Shown: piece after piece, positions 25,101 through 38,500 of the stretch | Numbering within the stretch: the stretch's first letter is position 1 | How the letters are laid out: each line of letters opens with the position of its first letter | Assembly (NCBI GenBank): GCA_035222895.1 | Contig: JAVYIG010000321.1 | Span: 248,001-312,000 of the forward strand | Origin: Strongylocentrotus droebachiensis | Taxonomy: Eukaryota > Echinodermata > Echinoidea > Camarodonta > Strongylocentrotidae | DNA: 64,000 bases | Reading direction: 5' to 3' | The notes under the pieces: model-generated | Seen by the model: only the letters and a program-made list of their open reading frames with translations | The model's database searches: none | Told to the model about the DNA's origin: nothing | Made by a program: the position numbers and the translations under genes

Positions 25101-28100
25101 GCAAATGTGAATGCCGGGGATTTAAAAAGACTGCAAAAAATCCAAAATCGAGCGGCTCGTCTGGTGCTTGGTGCAAAGAAAAGAGAGCAAAGTGCTCCTC
25201 TGTTGAAGCAACTACACTGGCTTCCCATCAAACAGCGAATTGATTTCAAACTAGCACTTTTAGTGTACAAGTGCTTAATGCATTCTGCTCCACACTATCT
25301 GTCTAGCATGCTTACTACTCCTCCAGTTTCCAGATACTATCTGCGTTCACGGAACGATCAGACACTATTACTGATCCCACGCACCAACACCAAGGCAGCC
25401 GAACGCTCATTCTCTTATGCTGGACCATCCACCTGGAACACTCTACCACAACACCTCCGCCTATGTAGTACAGAAGACACTTTCAAAAGGAAACTTAAAA
25501 CCCAACTCTTTCCATCTTGAATCCATAATGTACATTTTGAGTAGCTAAATTTGCTTTTCGTTCATAATATCTTAATTACTGTTCCTTGTTTAATTGTTAT
25601 GATTTGTATGTTTCTTTTCTGTTGTCTAGCGCTCTGATCAGTTTCTCTGTAGTAGCGCTCAATAAGAATCAATTATTATTATTATTATTATTCAAAATAA
25701 CTTCTCGTATTCAATAGTCATAACTGATCTGTCGGCTGGCGCTTACCTAGCTCATTTCCGAGCGTGTGATCAGCCGAGGGTCCGGTAAACCTCCACCATG
25801 TACCGCGGTTAGCCCAGGTCCAATCGAATTGATCGTCCTTGTTCTGCTCGTAGTAACATAATTCGGCTTCCTCAAAGTCACAGTTCACACTGCTAAAATT
25901 CTTGATGTGATCTGGAAAAAAGGAAAGTTAACAAAGTTTCAGTAAGTGCACATGGATTTGGATGAATATAGCATTCTTTCGAGAAGTTACTGAGATCTAA
26001 CTACCTTGCATGCGATCGAGAGGACATGATAATTTTTTTCTTCGGGAATTAATCTTTACAAATATGTACAAATGAGACCAATGTAGTTGCAATTACATTA
26101 CATGTACAGCTCTGACATCAAAACATCGTGAAAACCTTCATTTAAGGCATCGTATAAAATAATAACTTGATCATTATTTAGAAGAAATAAAATATGAAAA
26201 TGTCTAAAGTCATTTAAATAAAAGAAAACACTAGCCATTGCTAGAAAATGAAAATACCAATTTCACTCAAACTAAAATACGTTCAAAAGGTCAAACAGAT
26301 CAAACATTATTTAGAAAGGAATGTATACACATAATCTCTAAACAGATTAATGATCAGCGGAAAAATTAATCGCATGGTGCACAAAGAAGAGTATACCTTC
26401 CAAATAATGACTAAAACTATTGTTTTGTATTTCTTTTTACAGGAGCGATTTATAACGATTATCTGAAGAACGAGAAGAATGAACACTAACGAAATCCTGG
26501 GCATTCGGTGAAGGTGATATTGACATCATCAATCGCTATATCTCCTTGATAGCTTTCGCCTCTCTCTGCTTCAAATACAACCTGTACATGAAAGACAAAC
26601 AAATGGGTTCGCATTGTCAGAACAATGTTGAAGTTCACAATTCGCGCAGTGATTGCGATTGCGATTCCAGAGTTTTTCATGGGGGGGGGGGGGGGGGGGC
26701 ATTTGTGTATAAAAGTTCCAGGATACATGGTGCAATCCTAAAAACTCGATCGGAAGTAAAAGTTTGTCGGCAACTCATATTACTGGACGAGCACTGAATC
26801 AAGCACAGAAACAATTTTAAATCCTCAGTTTAGAGTAAAAAGGATCTTTTCTTACTAAATGACGGTGGTCACTCAATTTGTCAATCACTTAGTCATGATA
26901 AACCATGGATACTGTGACTGAGCAGTCCTGTTGTCCTTTCTCTTCCATGTTTTGAAGTTTTGCTTCTTACTTTATACCCAATAACACCGAAAGTGAACAA
27001 GGGAGCAAAAATATAGTGGCTGAAAAAAGAGGGGTTATTTTCTTTGTCCTCATTAGCTAAATATGGATATAAGGGTATCATGAGCCTGCTACCTGATAAT
27101 CGTAAGGGGTGCTGATCACGACTTCTGCAGCCCGCCATTTATCGCCTCGATTTCCCGACAGACTCCACACGGGATCACCGATGTCGTCCGACGTCGAGTT
27201 TTTGATGTGGACGTTGAGGTCGCCCATAATCCTTCCAAACATGTGATAGTAGAAAATCATGCAGGATGGTCGACCACCGTGACCCGCCATCATTGGCGAG
27301 ATCATACGAGCAACATGGCCTTGTTGACGGTAGGATGTTTCTATGAACATATAATGCCCTATCAAATATACAAACAAATAGGTGAGGGTATAGCGAGACA
27401 TTTAATCTACCCTACATCGATTCTCTACACAGAAGTGTTAAATGAGAAGCCTACTCGGTAATGCTATGGTCACATAACCCAAAAGTAGACTGCTCGGCGG
27501 CCGAGCGGCGAATTTTTAACTAATTCTGCCCGGCGGCTGCCCGGCCACCGAGCGGCGGCCGCCCAGGCACCGCTCGAATTTAGGGCATCGCTCGGTCGCC
27601 GCTGAAGTTTTAGCGCGGAGTTAAAATTTGGGCGGCGCCTGCTCATTTTTCACTCGCCGCCCAAAGTACGCTCGGTGCCTGGGCGGTCGCCGCCCGGACA
27701 CCGACCTAATTGCTGGGCGATGCTTAATTCCAGCAGCGACCGAGCAGGCTACTGATCGCTCGGTCGCTGCTCTGATTTGTGACCATAGCTTTAGATGCGT
27801 AAGACATTGTGGTATGTTCAGCGTCTCGTGTTTAAAAACATCTATAAAATCCATATAATAATAATAATGATAATAATGATAACAATAATAATAGTAATAA
27901 TAACAACAACAATAATATTAATAATAATAACCATAACAATAATAACAATAATATACTTGTATAAAGCACAGACATTGTACAACTATAATCCACTGAGCTG
28001 CAAGAGCTCCTGATATGCTTGAAAAGATATGCTTTTAATTTGTATTAAAAAGTAATTAATGATAGTGGTTCCTTTATCTCTCTAATGGCTATTTTTTCAT

Positions 28101-30877
28101 TGAATATTATTTTTGCTTTATGCCATGGGGTTTGCCGTGGGTACGCTACTGCCATACCCTTTAACCTACCACTTGCATTCTTGAATGTGTTGTCGGTTCT
28201 TGGACCAGTACTCGTAGATTGGGTAGAGCCAGCATGCCACCAGAAATCGAAATCATCGGTTGTATCCTGAGTAAATCCACATACTTGACTTGTCTCGAAA
28301 TCACACGTGAGGTTGTCTGTGTAGGTAAGTTGCAGGATTGACATTAACTAGAATTCATCACATGTATATTTACCTTATCAAAATACCCAGTAGAAGCTTG
28401 TAGCAAACTTGATGAAGATCTTTTAAGATTATCATGCTGGTAAAAAGATAATTATATTAACACACGTTAAGTAATGTTTATAGGCACTCAACAGCGTTTG
28501 AAATGATTACATGAAATTATTGATGGTTGATATATGTATATAGATAATAACGAAATAAAAAGGGTCCAGTCATGTAAATATCTAAGTGTTTGACCAAAAT
28601 TATTATGAAAAAATGAAGTTAAACATGACTTTGTAAAAAAAAAACATGTTTATATGTCTTGAAAAGATTGCGTCCATACTTAGACGAATCTTAGACGAAA
28701 TGAAGCGCGGAACGATTCTCGCCGAGCAAATGTTAGTGCACTTCTGTGATTAAGATACATTTACCGGTGACTATTCCCTTCTGAAAAACGTGACTACACG
28801 ATTATTATGGTTCACAATATGATTCAATCATAATGTATACATCCTAAACGATAATGTCGAGTACTGGTCGGGTACATCGGGAAAGAAATTATCGAAAAGT
28901 TATTGGGGAATATTGATTATGTGTGTGCTGGTACAAGACAAACAAAAAGTGTACTGTGACAATGTGAACTCATCAAAATGATACTCAATGTGAATCTGAG
29001 TATAAAAAATCACATATATTTAAAAACATTCCATAGAGATAAGGTATGTATGTTGATATACGAACACGGCATACAAATCCGGTCTATAATCAGTTACACT
29101 GTACATGTATAATTGAAATTTGAGGGAAATGCTAAAGCAATATATTTCTTATGACGCCGATTCCCCTTTTGATAGAAGTAGCCATCAATGATTAGCTATG
29201 TTATTCAGGTTCCTCATACATGTATTTTACAATTGCCTGTCGTATCTATAATTTCCTCGAAAACTTGTACTTACTTACAGGACATAATACTGCATTTTTT
29301 TATATACCGCAACAGTAATGTTTTTGCAACTAGACTCTTCAACTTGTATGGATATCAATGGCTTTTGATGTAAACATAAAGCAAATAAACTTCAAACTTT
29401 AAACAAATGTAGCAAAATATAACGATAACGTAGGAGTAACATGAGAAGAAAACAAATGTATTTATTTATTTATTCATCTACTTACTTTTTTCAGGAGGGG
29501 CGAGGAGAGGGGGGGGGGGGGAGTAGTTTTTTTTTCATATTGTGAATGCCATACTTACCTAGAGGGCAGACTTTATCAAGAATCATTAGATCGTCAATTG
29601 CTACATCACCTCTGTAGCTTTCACCAACCTCACTCTCAAGTATGATCTGAAAAAAAGAAAAAGGCAAATTCTTAAATAACCGATTTCATACTTTTTACGA
29701 TTGTAAATACTACGAGCCTTTAAAGCTTATCTGCACTAGTTTTGCCAGGAGGGATTAGACCACACAGCGAGGTCACTGACAGATGGCTATCTCATCAACT
29801 AAGTTCTCAATTAACATAAGAAATAGAGGATCATGGGGGACCAACAGGCACCGATTGGGGAAGTTTTCTATATAGAGGGAGCAAGTAGCTACAAGTAGGA
29901 CAGTGGGGATTTAATAGTGTAATCCCTAATTTTACCTGATAATCTTCAGTTTGGGGTTGGATGGTGATCCCGGACTTCAACCACTTATCATCTTGATGAC
30001 CACTCCATTGCTTGAGCAGTGTCGGGTCATCCGTCCCGTTGGCGGTCTGGAGGAGGACCCGGAGCTTACCGATGTCCTCCCCGTTCATCTGGTAGTAAAA
30101 CGCGAAACAGATGGGCGTGGTCGACGGCTGCATCATGGGAGAGACGAGTCGGGCCACGTGACCATGGGTCTGCGGAAGTGACGATTCGGTGTAAATGTAG
30201 TAACCTGGAAGGAGCAAGGAGTCGTATCAGTGGTTTGTCCATGATGACAGCAGACTGAGCTATGTTACCAAGGTAAACATTATATTAACTCTAGATCTCC
30301 CTCTACCAATGGAAATAGAAGAATGGTTCTTGACATGTTTTGATCAATAAAAATAATTTTCTTCATATTGCATGTGAAGGCATAACCGTTCTCGAAAGTC
30401 GAAACATCGAATTTGAATAATAGTACGAGCATGACTAGGCCGAAAGCATCAGCCTCTGATATCGACGGTTGCTCCGCTGAGACTACGTCTTGCTCTACTG
30501 ACCGCCTCTATTGTGCACTGGGAAGGTTAACAAAATAATATCAATTTTATTAAAGAATTCCCTATATACCCTACGGTTATTTCTGTATGGAGCTACTGCA
30601 TATGGCCCATTATATACTGATGTGTATACGTACCTTCTGTCGAACCATAGGTATGATCGACACTCGGTCCTGTATTCTCTGTAGACGTGGTACCAGCCTG
30701 TCTTGTCCAGTCAAAGTCATCGAGGGTATCTTGCGTGAAGCCACAGAACGGATCCGTTTCATTCTCATAGTTACAAGAGAGGATCACCTGTGGGTCCAAG
30801 TCCGCTTGCCCATGACCTATGAATATATCATAAAGAAGATCCATTATCAGTGAAAGAAAGTACTACTACTACTAATT

Positions 30878-30925
<48 letters not shown>

Positions 30926-30976
30926 ATACTACTACTTCTACTTCTACTACTACTTCTACTACTACTACTACTACTT

Positions 30977-31030
<54 letters not shown>

Positions 31031-31107
31031 TTAATACTACTACTCTACTACTACAACTACTACCACTACTACTACTACCACTACTACTTCTACTATCACT
31101 ACTACTT

Positions 31108-31146
<39 letters not shown>

Positions 31147-31241
31147 TTATTATTACTACTACTCTACTACTACAACTACTACCACTACTACTACTACTAC
31201 CACTTCCACTTCTACTATCACTACTACTTCTACTACTACTA

Positions 31242-31285
<44 letters not shown>

Positions 31286-31322
31286 GTTATTACTACTACA
31301 TCTTCTACTACGTCTACTACTT

Positions 31323-31360
<38 letters not shown>

Positions 31361-31471
31361 TCTACTACTAATACTACTACTATTATTAATACTACTACTC
31401 TACTACTACAACTACTACCACTACTACTACTACTACCACTACTACTTCCACTTCTACTATCACTACTACTT

Positions 31472-31556
<85 letters not shown>

Positions 31557-31649
31557 CTGGGAGCCCTGCAATTATGTTACTACCCCATATATAGAATTGC
31601 TGCTTCACTGTGGATTTATGGTCAATATTTCTAGCGACATGTTTACAAA

Positions 31650-31694
<45 letters not shown>

Positions 31695-31731
31695 GTTATT
31701 ACTACTACATCTTCTACTACGTCTACTACTT

Positions 31732-31766
<35 letters not shown>

Positions 31767-31901
31767 TCTACTACTAATACTACTACTATTATTAATACTA
31801 CTACTCTACTACTACAACTACTACCACCACTACTACTACTACCACTACTACTTCCACTTCTACTATCACTACTACTTCTACTACTACTACTACTACTACT
31901 T

Positions 31902-31938
<37 letters not shown>

Positions 31939-32507
31939 CTGGGAGCCCTGCAATTATGTTACTACCCCATATATAGAATTGCTGCTTCACTGTGGATTTA
32001 TGGTCAATATTTCTAGCGACATGTTTACAAAACCATGTAAGAACTTTTGCGGACTTGATGTTTGGCCTATCCAGTATGAAGCATCCCATTTCTTTGTCTC
32101 TTCTTTAAATCATCAATTAATTTTATCTTAATATTTTGAAGTTGGGCTCGTCATCGTAAATCCCTCCTGGAAAAAAAGCCATACACCATAACGAAGATTG
32201 GACCCTGTTATTTAAACGTCACATTAAAAAGTAAACATGTTTGAATCTTCAGCATAGAAAGGGGATAGTATAGAGTGATTAATGCAAACAGTGGAAGAAG
32301 AAGGTGAACAGGGAGATGGATAGTGGACAGAATAAAGAGATGGGGAAAGAGAACTCTATAAATAAAGATACCAGGAAGCTGCTTCTGAAGAGAATATGAG
32401 TAAATGAAAGAGAGGTGGGGGAATATTGTGTGGGTGTGTGTGAACGAAAGAGAGAGTGAAAGAGGAAGAAGCATAGAGAGAGAGAGAGAGAGAGTGAGAG
32501 AGGGAGA

Positions 32508-32543
<36 letters not shown>

Positions 32544-35500
32544 GGTATGATTTTTATTCTATTTTCCTAAGTACAGTTACTGAATAACAAAGAACACGTA
32601 AACGTAAGCTGCTATTTATAATACAATACCAATATGCAAACAATAATATCTACATGTTAAAATGTGATTTATATCACAACGAACTTAATGGTATGGTATG
32701 GTATATTTTATTTATTCACGGTTAAAAACATAATACAATTGTGCCCGCATTCAGCAAAAGCTGTTTTTCAGCGAGGCCGTGATTACATATAACAGAATAT
32801 AAAACAATGAAAATACAATTTACAAACAAATATGCAAGTTATAATAAGTGAACATATTAACAGGAATTTAAATACAAAATAGAATCATAGTGATAAAGTG
32901 AGGGGGGGGGGGGAATTATCTACGAGTTGAAAGAAGTGAGCAAATATCTTGAATTTTACTAAGCTCAATGTTGTAAGATTTAAAAACATTTATTATTCTG
33001 ATATCGTTGGGTAGGGTACTAAACAGTTTTGATGCATGGTATAATGGACTATGTTGAAGAAAATTTGTGTGAGGTCTTGGAAGGGGGATTTGTGAATTTG
33101 CATAACGGAACATATAGCCTACTTTAGTATTAAATTGGATCAATGACGATAAAACAGGTGGACCAAGATTATGTAACAACTTAAATACAGTTACTAAAGC
33201 CTGTTTGACCCAGTATTCTTTTAGCATGTCAATTTCAAGGGTTTTATAAAGAATTTCAGTGTGATATCTACTATTCACTCCAAGTACAGATCTCAAACAC
33301 CTATTTTGTAGAGTTTGAAGTTGTTTTAACCGAGTTTCTCTACCGTTCATCCAAATCGTGCTGCAATAAGCGAAATGAGGCTGAATTAAGGTTTTGTACA
33401 GTATTAATGCTATCTTTTAATCTGTGAATTGTCTCATTCGCTTTAGTGCAAAATACGTCTTTAAAACCTTTTTCTTTACATGGTCTATTTGTGGGTTCCA
33501 TGAGAAATTGCAATCAAGCAAAATCCCAAGATATTTGCATTCCATTACTCTAAGTAATTTTTTGTTATTCAGACGAATATCAACATTAGAGAAACGACTC
33601 AAATTGGACTTTGAGCCGGTTAACATGACCTGACATTTCTCAACATTAAGCAACAATTCATTATTTGAAAACCATGCCGTAGCTGATTTCAAATCAACAT
33701 TGATTACTTTCTCTAATATCTTTGGGTCTTTTGATGCAAAATACATGCAAGTGTCATCCGCATACAGAGAAAGGGAACATTTGTTTATTGATTTATATAA
33801 ATCATTCAGAGTGATAATAAACATCAATGGCCCAAGGATACTCCCTTGGGGCACTCCGCTTGTTACTTTCCTGCTCTGTGACATGCTACCGTCTACCAAA
33901 GTGCATTGTTCCCTATCATGGAAATAATCCTGAAACCAACATAACTTTGATCAAAACCATAATATTTTAGCTTTTTAAGCAAAATCTCAGATGATACAAA
34001 ATCGAACGCTTTTTCTAAGTCAAGCGTTACAATACCTACTACATACCCATTGTCTAATTTTTTACAAACATCTTCTGTGAGAGATAAGAGTGCAGTCAAA
34101 GTTGAATGTTTCGGGCGGAAGCCGTGTTGGTTTTGACATAATAGTTCATTCTTTGAAAGGTAATCATACACTTGATTAAACACAAGTTTTTCCAGCACTT
34201 TAGATAATACAGGTAAGACCGATATTGGCCTATAGTTACAGGGATTAGCTCTATCACCACCTTTGTGAATAGGCGTCACCCGGGCCTTTTTCCAGGCACA
34301 AGGAATTTTCCCCTTTCTTAATGACGCATTGATGATATGGGTTAGCGGTTTAACAATGTATTCAATAGAATCTTTTACGAAACTGGCTGGTATTTGATCG
34401 AGGCCAGTGGCCTTATTCCTTGCAATATCATGAATACATTTCAAAACCTCGTTATCTGTTATCTCTTTAAACTTAAATGTTGAGTTTACTTGGGTCATAT
34501 ACTGATCCATATTACCACCAAATATTTTGGTTCCCTTCCGTTTAGATGGTAAATCTACAAAATGGTCATTCAAACATGATGCAATATATTTTGATCCTGT
34601 TATTTCTTTATTTTCTATAATTATCTTTTGAAAACCGCTATCATTGACTTTTTTAGGTATGATACGTCTCAATGATTTCCACATTGCATTTAATTTACCA
34701 TCATTATTTGAAATGCTTTCCGAAACATATCTCTTTTTAGATTCCCTAATCATTGATGTGACAGCATTTCTTAGTTTTTTATACATCACCCAGTCATTTG
34801 ACGACCCTGATCCTTAAGCATTTTTTTCCATTCGATCTCTTTCTCGCATTCTACTTAAAATTTCATTATTCATCCATGGTGAATCTTTATGACGAATTAT
34901 TTTTCTTCTTTATGGAGCATGTTTATTTAAAACTAAATTGAACTTAGAGCTCCATTTTTCAAAAGCACTAATTGGATCAGGGTCAGAGAGTACATCATCC
35001 CAATGAACTTTACAGAGATCCGATTTAAATTGAGCTAAATCGAATCTTTTCGTATTACGACTATACATGTACTTATGATGTGTTTTCACGGTTCTTGCTC
35101 TACCAAGATTACATACTGTCATAAAATGGTCGCTCAAACTCAGAGGGTTTTATCTGAACTATCTGTGAAAAAAGTGCAAGAGACCGCAATCATAAGCGAT
35201 ACGTGACTGACTAGGATGGCGGCCTCAAAAGAAAAATTGTGAAAAGTGAAATTTAAATGAAAATGTGTTCACACGATCTTTGTATATGAATTTGTTAGTG
35301 TATTGTATGACGGAGAAAATATATATAGGTAGGCAAGTTCTGATTATCATGATTTAGTCTTGACTTTTCCGTTATTTCCTATCTAGCTCTAAATTATAGT
35401 ACACCGACTTGACAAGACAAGCTAGTGATCAAATGCAAATATGTTTTGGCTTTTGGCTTTGTTTTAACCGATGATTACGTGAATATAACAAGTAATTTTA

Positions 35501-38500
35501 CTCACTATACATTCAAATTTGGAAATCCACACAAATGACATGAAATAACGAAATACAATGTCAGATCGAAACTGGACAAAATTCTTGGTATAAATCACGC
35601 ATGTGGCAGTATCATGTATCTCGACCCCTGTTTGCACTCAATTTGTCTTTTTCACTTTTATTGAATAGGATTGTGAAATTTGTTGAAAGTTTTTCTCTTA
35701 TAAATTACAGCGTATCCACTAGACGACGACACCTCTATACTTCGGTCCACCCCCTTTCCTTCACCTTGCTGTTCTGCATCACCAATAACACCTTATAATG
35801 TTTGTCTTTAATCTGGCTCAAAAGGCATCAAAATGCTGTCCATCGTGGTGTACTTTCTGCTTTTTATTTTGTATGTAAGTTGATTTACCATGAGGATATT
35901 CAGAGCAGAATAAAATGAAATGAAATACTCCCCCATTGCCTAATGAATGATGGACAGAAGAATGGGCGATTGATTGGATGAACAAACGCTTGAAAAGAAA
36001 TCCCAAATAATTCCAGAAAAGAATGAATAACTAGACGAATGAATGCAATAATGAAAGCGTGATAGCAAAAAAACACATGCTTTTACCTCAGGCACTACAT
36101 ACTAGTTGAACTACGTTTTTGAATAGGGTCAGGACGTCAGGTAATTGTGTATTAAAACTTGATCTTAGCCGTTTAGTTAATTTCTGATTGACATTTTCAC
36201 ATTTTAATAAACACCTGTAATAGCAGTGCCTTTTTGCATGGTTTAGCCCGACATCTCCAACATCAATCTTCGTGGAAGAGCAGAAGATAGAGCTGAAATA
36301 TCGTATCACGACAATCACCCCCCCCGGAACAATTACCCCCCGGAAAATTACCCCCCCCCCCCGAGGACAATTATCCCCACCCCTGAAAATACCCATAGGA
36401 CAATTACCCCTGCCCCCCCAGGACAACAGGGGGGGGGGGGGATAATTTTCCGGGGGTGATTGCCCAGGGGGTAATTGTCCTACAACCCTTAAATTATGTA
36501 ACATAGCCTTACATAGGACACATAAATGCAACAGGAATACAACACATGCCCCTTTTCCTCGTATTCATTATGGAGGCCTACTAGGAAGTTACCCGATTCA
36601 GAGATTGTAAAAGCTAAGCAAATCATGTCTTCTAAAGAACTCGCTTATTTCTGAATTTGCTTTTTATAGTCAATGCCAACCAGTAAGAATACAAGACAAT
36701 AATTGTTCATAAGCGTGCACTCCATAGGGTGGAGCCGAGGAGCATGGTTTTGCCCATTGATATTTCACAATACGTGTATTGATTGGTTCACATACACACA
36801 CACACACACGCGCACAAACCAACACACACATGCGCGCACACACTCATACTAAAACTTAATATATAGATAAATAAATAAATATGAAGGGGTGACCAAAGTT
36901 CGCGGACATTTTAGAACATATTACAAAATGTGATATTCGATCTATGATTTCTCATATTCTACACAAATTTATTTATTTCAATTATTACCAAATGGACGGC
37001 AAAGTTTTTTGCTACAGATTAGTTCAACTAAAAAAAATTATCGTGGAAGGATTTCGGAGATATCGCGATCTAAAAATTTGATGTCCGATCGTGCGTGCGC
37101 GCTGAATCTAAAACAGTCATAAAAACAACGAGACCTAACTTCATGCACGGGGGTTTACAGTTGATTTATCAAAAAATGTGATGCATAAAAAATAAGGTAA
37201 TATCATAATTTGCAAGGCAAGACATCATAATCAGTTGGTACCACTTTTTACTTGCAATTTCGAGGAAATCTGCTCTCAAATTGAAGATTTTCAGACCCTT
37301 AATTTTTCGGAACGGACGCAAAAGGTTGCAAAATTTGCCGATCTTTTGTCATTATTTTCACAATTTCGTACACAATTCCAAAGAGAATTTCATATCTGGG
37401 TAATTTTATGTTCCTCTTTCCATTGGTGATATCAGATGTTCGAAATCTATTTTCGAGATGGCGAACTTAGGTCACGCGCGAACTTTGGTCACACCACCAT
37501 TCAATGAATACATAAGTGAGTCAAAAAAAATATTCTAAATAAATAATTGAATAAATAAACAAGTTAAGATAGACCCATCGAAATATTAAAAAAATAAATA
37601 AGTCGGCCTATACGGACAACCGTCTCGATTAAGTTTCACTGTCGTATTTCGAAATTGATCGTACTAAAGCCATTGAAAAAAAAATCATGTTTAGCGTCCC
37701 CGCCCGCTTCCTTTTTGGGGGCCGCCTCCTATTTTTTTTTTTTCCAATGAATAAAAACATGAAAAACATACTGCTAAAATGATCAAATTCTCATTTTAAT
37801 AACAAAAACACAATGCCAGCGGCCATCTTGAAATGTACCGAGAACGGCCATTTTGGCCAAAAACAAGGGCCTCCTCCTTACTTTTCAAAAAGGCAGGACG
37901 TTAAAGGTAAAGACCAGTATTGGAAACGCCCCAATTTCAAAAAATGAAATGGAAGCTCTCATTACCAATCATGTGAAAGAATATGTTTTGACTAATAGAT
38001 GATGATAACAAATTTGCCGGGAAACCGCCTACTAATTCATATATTTGGTAAATTTGTTTCTCTCATGGTCGTGTGAGAGATATAGGGTAGTCCCATATAT
38101 ATCTTTCTGTGTATAGTGCTTGTAACTTAACGAAGAATGGGCCAAATTTCTTATCATTTTGATGATTCCAGAACCTTGCAGATGCTAGATGCTAGATGAT
38201 CAACCTTTTCTGATCGATTCCACAACGTTTCTTTCACAATGCAATCGCATGACCATTACTGGTCTTTACCTTTAAACATGTTTTTTTGTTAATGGCCTAA
38301 CGAGATGGCCAACGATTTCCTCAATAAGTCAAAATGAGGAACTTTGTCATAGCTGTGTGCCTATTTGAATGGATGATTGATTGTGAAGTAAATTTTTTAT
38401 GATTTCGAAACGCGTCAGAAAAGAAAACGTGTGAGCTGGCACTGGTAAATGGTATTCATCTTGTAACAAATTTTTAGACTATGAGAAAGCCAACATCACC

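Noticed and set aside
30850..32089. Long poly-Thr, poly-Leu, poly-Ser and poly-Val ORFs
   Set aside because: Products of the (TAC)n trinucleotide array, open in several frames on both strands.
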